Source: Caryophanales bacterium UBA3631 (GTDB lineage: Bacteria > Bacillota_I > Bacilli_A > RF39 > UBA660). Taken from it: DNA of 30,023 bases. The position numbers were made by a program, and so were the translations under genes. The notes below the pieces were generated by a model that had not been told where the DNA came from, ran no database searches, and saw only the letters and a program-made list of their open reading frames with translations. How positions within the stretch are numbered: the stretch's first letter is position 1; every line of letters begins with the position of its first letter. Below, piece by piece: positions 29,548 to 30,023 of this stretch. The stretch is taken from assembly GCA_002374055.1 (NCBI GenBank), contig DFLA01000029.1, forward strand, positions 1 through 30,023, written 5' to 3'.

Positions 29548-30023
29548 CTATTTAATTAATTTAGTTATCTGTGGTAAAAATGCAATTACCAAAGCAAGTA
29601 TAACAAACAATACAATAACAAAAACTAATCCAGACTTACTCTTATCTGATTCATTATCAGTAGAAATAACAATTTGTTCCTGTTGAAAATCCTCAGGATT
29701 ATATTGACTAGTTCTGGATAATTGTTCCTCTATAGATTGCATTTTTTCAAAACCAATATCCATATTAGACAAATTATCAGATGATGACTGAATAATAGTT
29801 CCTGTATTTGGTACTACACTTGGACCTTGATTCATATTTGGAGCCATCCCTTGATTTGGTACTACACTTGGACCTTGATTCATACTAGGAGCCATTCCTT
29901 GATTTGGTACTACACTTGGACCTTGATTAATACTAGGAGCCATTTCTTGATTTGGTACTACACTTGGACCTTGATTCATACTAGGAGCCATCCCTTGATT
30001 TGATACTACACTTGGACCTTGAT
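29548..30023 (-). CDS. Repeat-rich tail-anchored membrane protein (3' part; N-terminus outside window)
   Basis: About 158 codons are visible; the frame runs open through the window edge, so an in-frame ATG at 29991 inside the repeats is not the start. The visible N-terminal part is a tandem 16-residue repeat (consensus NQGPSVVPNQGMAPSM), low in charge and probably disordered. A polar linker follows (SSDNLSNMDIGFEKMQSIEEQLSRTSQYNPEDFQQEQ), then one membrane helix at the extreme C-terminus (GLVFVIVLFVILALVIAFLP) and a short basic end (QITKLIK). This layout suggests a tail-anchored protein with a large cytoplasmic part, or the last helix of a larger membrane protein. I do not recognise the family. 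Confidence 0.75.
   Translation of the reverse strand, partial: QGPSVVSNQGMAPSMNQGPSVVPNQEMAPSINQGPSVVPNQGMAPSMNQGPSVVPNQGMAPNMNQGPSVVPNTGTIIQSSSDNLSNMDIGFEKMQSIEEQLSRTSQYNPEDFQQEQIVISTDNESDKSKSGLVFVIVLFVILALVIAFLPQITKLIK
29808..30023 (-). repeat. Tandem 48-base coding repeat (about 4.5 units, continues past the window)
   Basis: Near-identical 48-base units encoding the 16-residue NQGPSVVPNQGMAPSM repeat. Differences are few and mostly single bases (for example M/I, Q/E or G/E and S/N changes). The copy number may vary between strains. Confidence 0.9.

Noticed and set aside
29808..30023. 48-base repeats as possible CRISPR or integration array
   Set aside because: Units are contiguous, in frame and without spacers; they encode a 16-residue protein repeat.
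1..30023. Mycoplasma-type genetic code (TGA as Trp)
   Set aside because: TGA ends yabP and the CmpB-family gene, tryptophans are TGG, and RF2 is present.
1..30023. Prophage, insertion sequence or defence system
   Set aside because: No transposase, integrase, phage structural, nuclease or toxin-antitoxin gene was recognised; nearly all genes are housekeeping, envelope or sporulation functions.

Overview
The window comes from a very AT-rich, low-GC member of the Bacilli (Firmicutes). Its genes read in the standard bacterial code: TGA is used as a stop (for example at the yabP/yabQ junction), and a full-length release factor 2 is present. This rules out the mycoplasma-type code. Spore genes (gerQ, yabP, yabQ, yabG, spoVG, plus the neighbours divIC and veg in Bacillus-like order) point to a spore-forming or recently spore-forming lineage. 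MurE has the DNPR motif of meso-diaminopimelate ligases. The style resembles uncultured gut Bacilli, but that placement is an inference.

Layout. 1-3.1 kb: 5' part of serS behind a T-box leader, a 57-residue protein and pduL (all minus), then gerQ and lemA (plus). 3.1-4.7 kb: DUF308 membrane protein (plus) converging on yabP-yabQ-divIC (minus). 4.7-9.6 kb: asnB, murE and a membrane-fused MurF-like ligase (minus). 9.7-11.5 kb: an accessory-looking gene for a prepilin-leader protein with BspA-type leucine-rich repeats, bracketed by two almost identical terminators. 11.5-13.4 kb: a CapA-like phosphoesterase and a membrane protein. 13.4-14.8 kb: yabG-veg-spoVG (plus). 14.8-18.4 kb: prfB-yitT-ftsE-ftsX (minus), with a programmed frameshift in prfB. 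18.5-22.7 kb: mraY, a membrane-anchored pilin-like ectodomain protein and an N-acetylmuramoyl-L-alanine amidase. 22.7-24.8 kb: glmS behind a compact glmS ribozyme (plus). 24.8-27.6 kb: a cysteine-rich protein, tRNA-Leu(CAA), scpA-scpB and a hypothetical protein (minus). 27.8-29.5 kb: uppP, a UPF0316 protein and an RNHCP protein (plus). The right edge holds the 3' part of a repeat-rich tail-anchored protein.

How the genes work together. Much of the window builds the cell envelope: glmS (amino sugar), murE/murF (stem peptide), mraY (lipid I), uppP (carrier recycling), asnB (possibly mDAP amidation), ftsEX/divIC (division) and the amidase (wall hydrolysis). A second theme is sporulation, and a third is chromosome segregation and translation.

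Two genome-wide habits stand out. Coding sequences on the two strands have sharply different codon and amino-acid content (minus genes G/T-rich with T-ending codons, plus genes A-rich with A-ending codons), which suggests the minus strand is the replication leading strand. Genes are also packed tightly: stop codons sit inside terminator hairpins, and several -10 boxes lie only six bases before the ribosome binding site. The leucine-rich-repeat gene breaks the codon rule for its strand.
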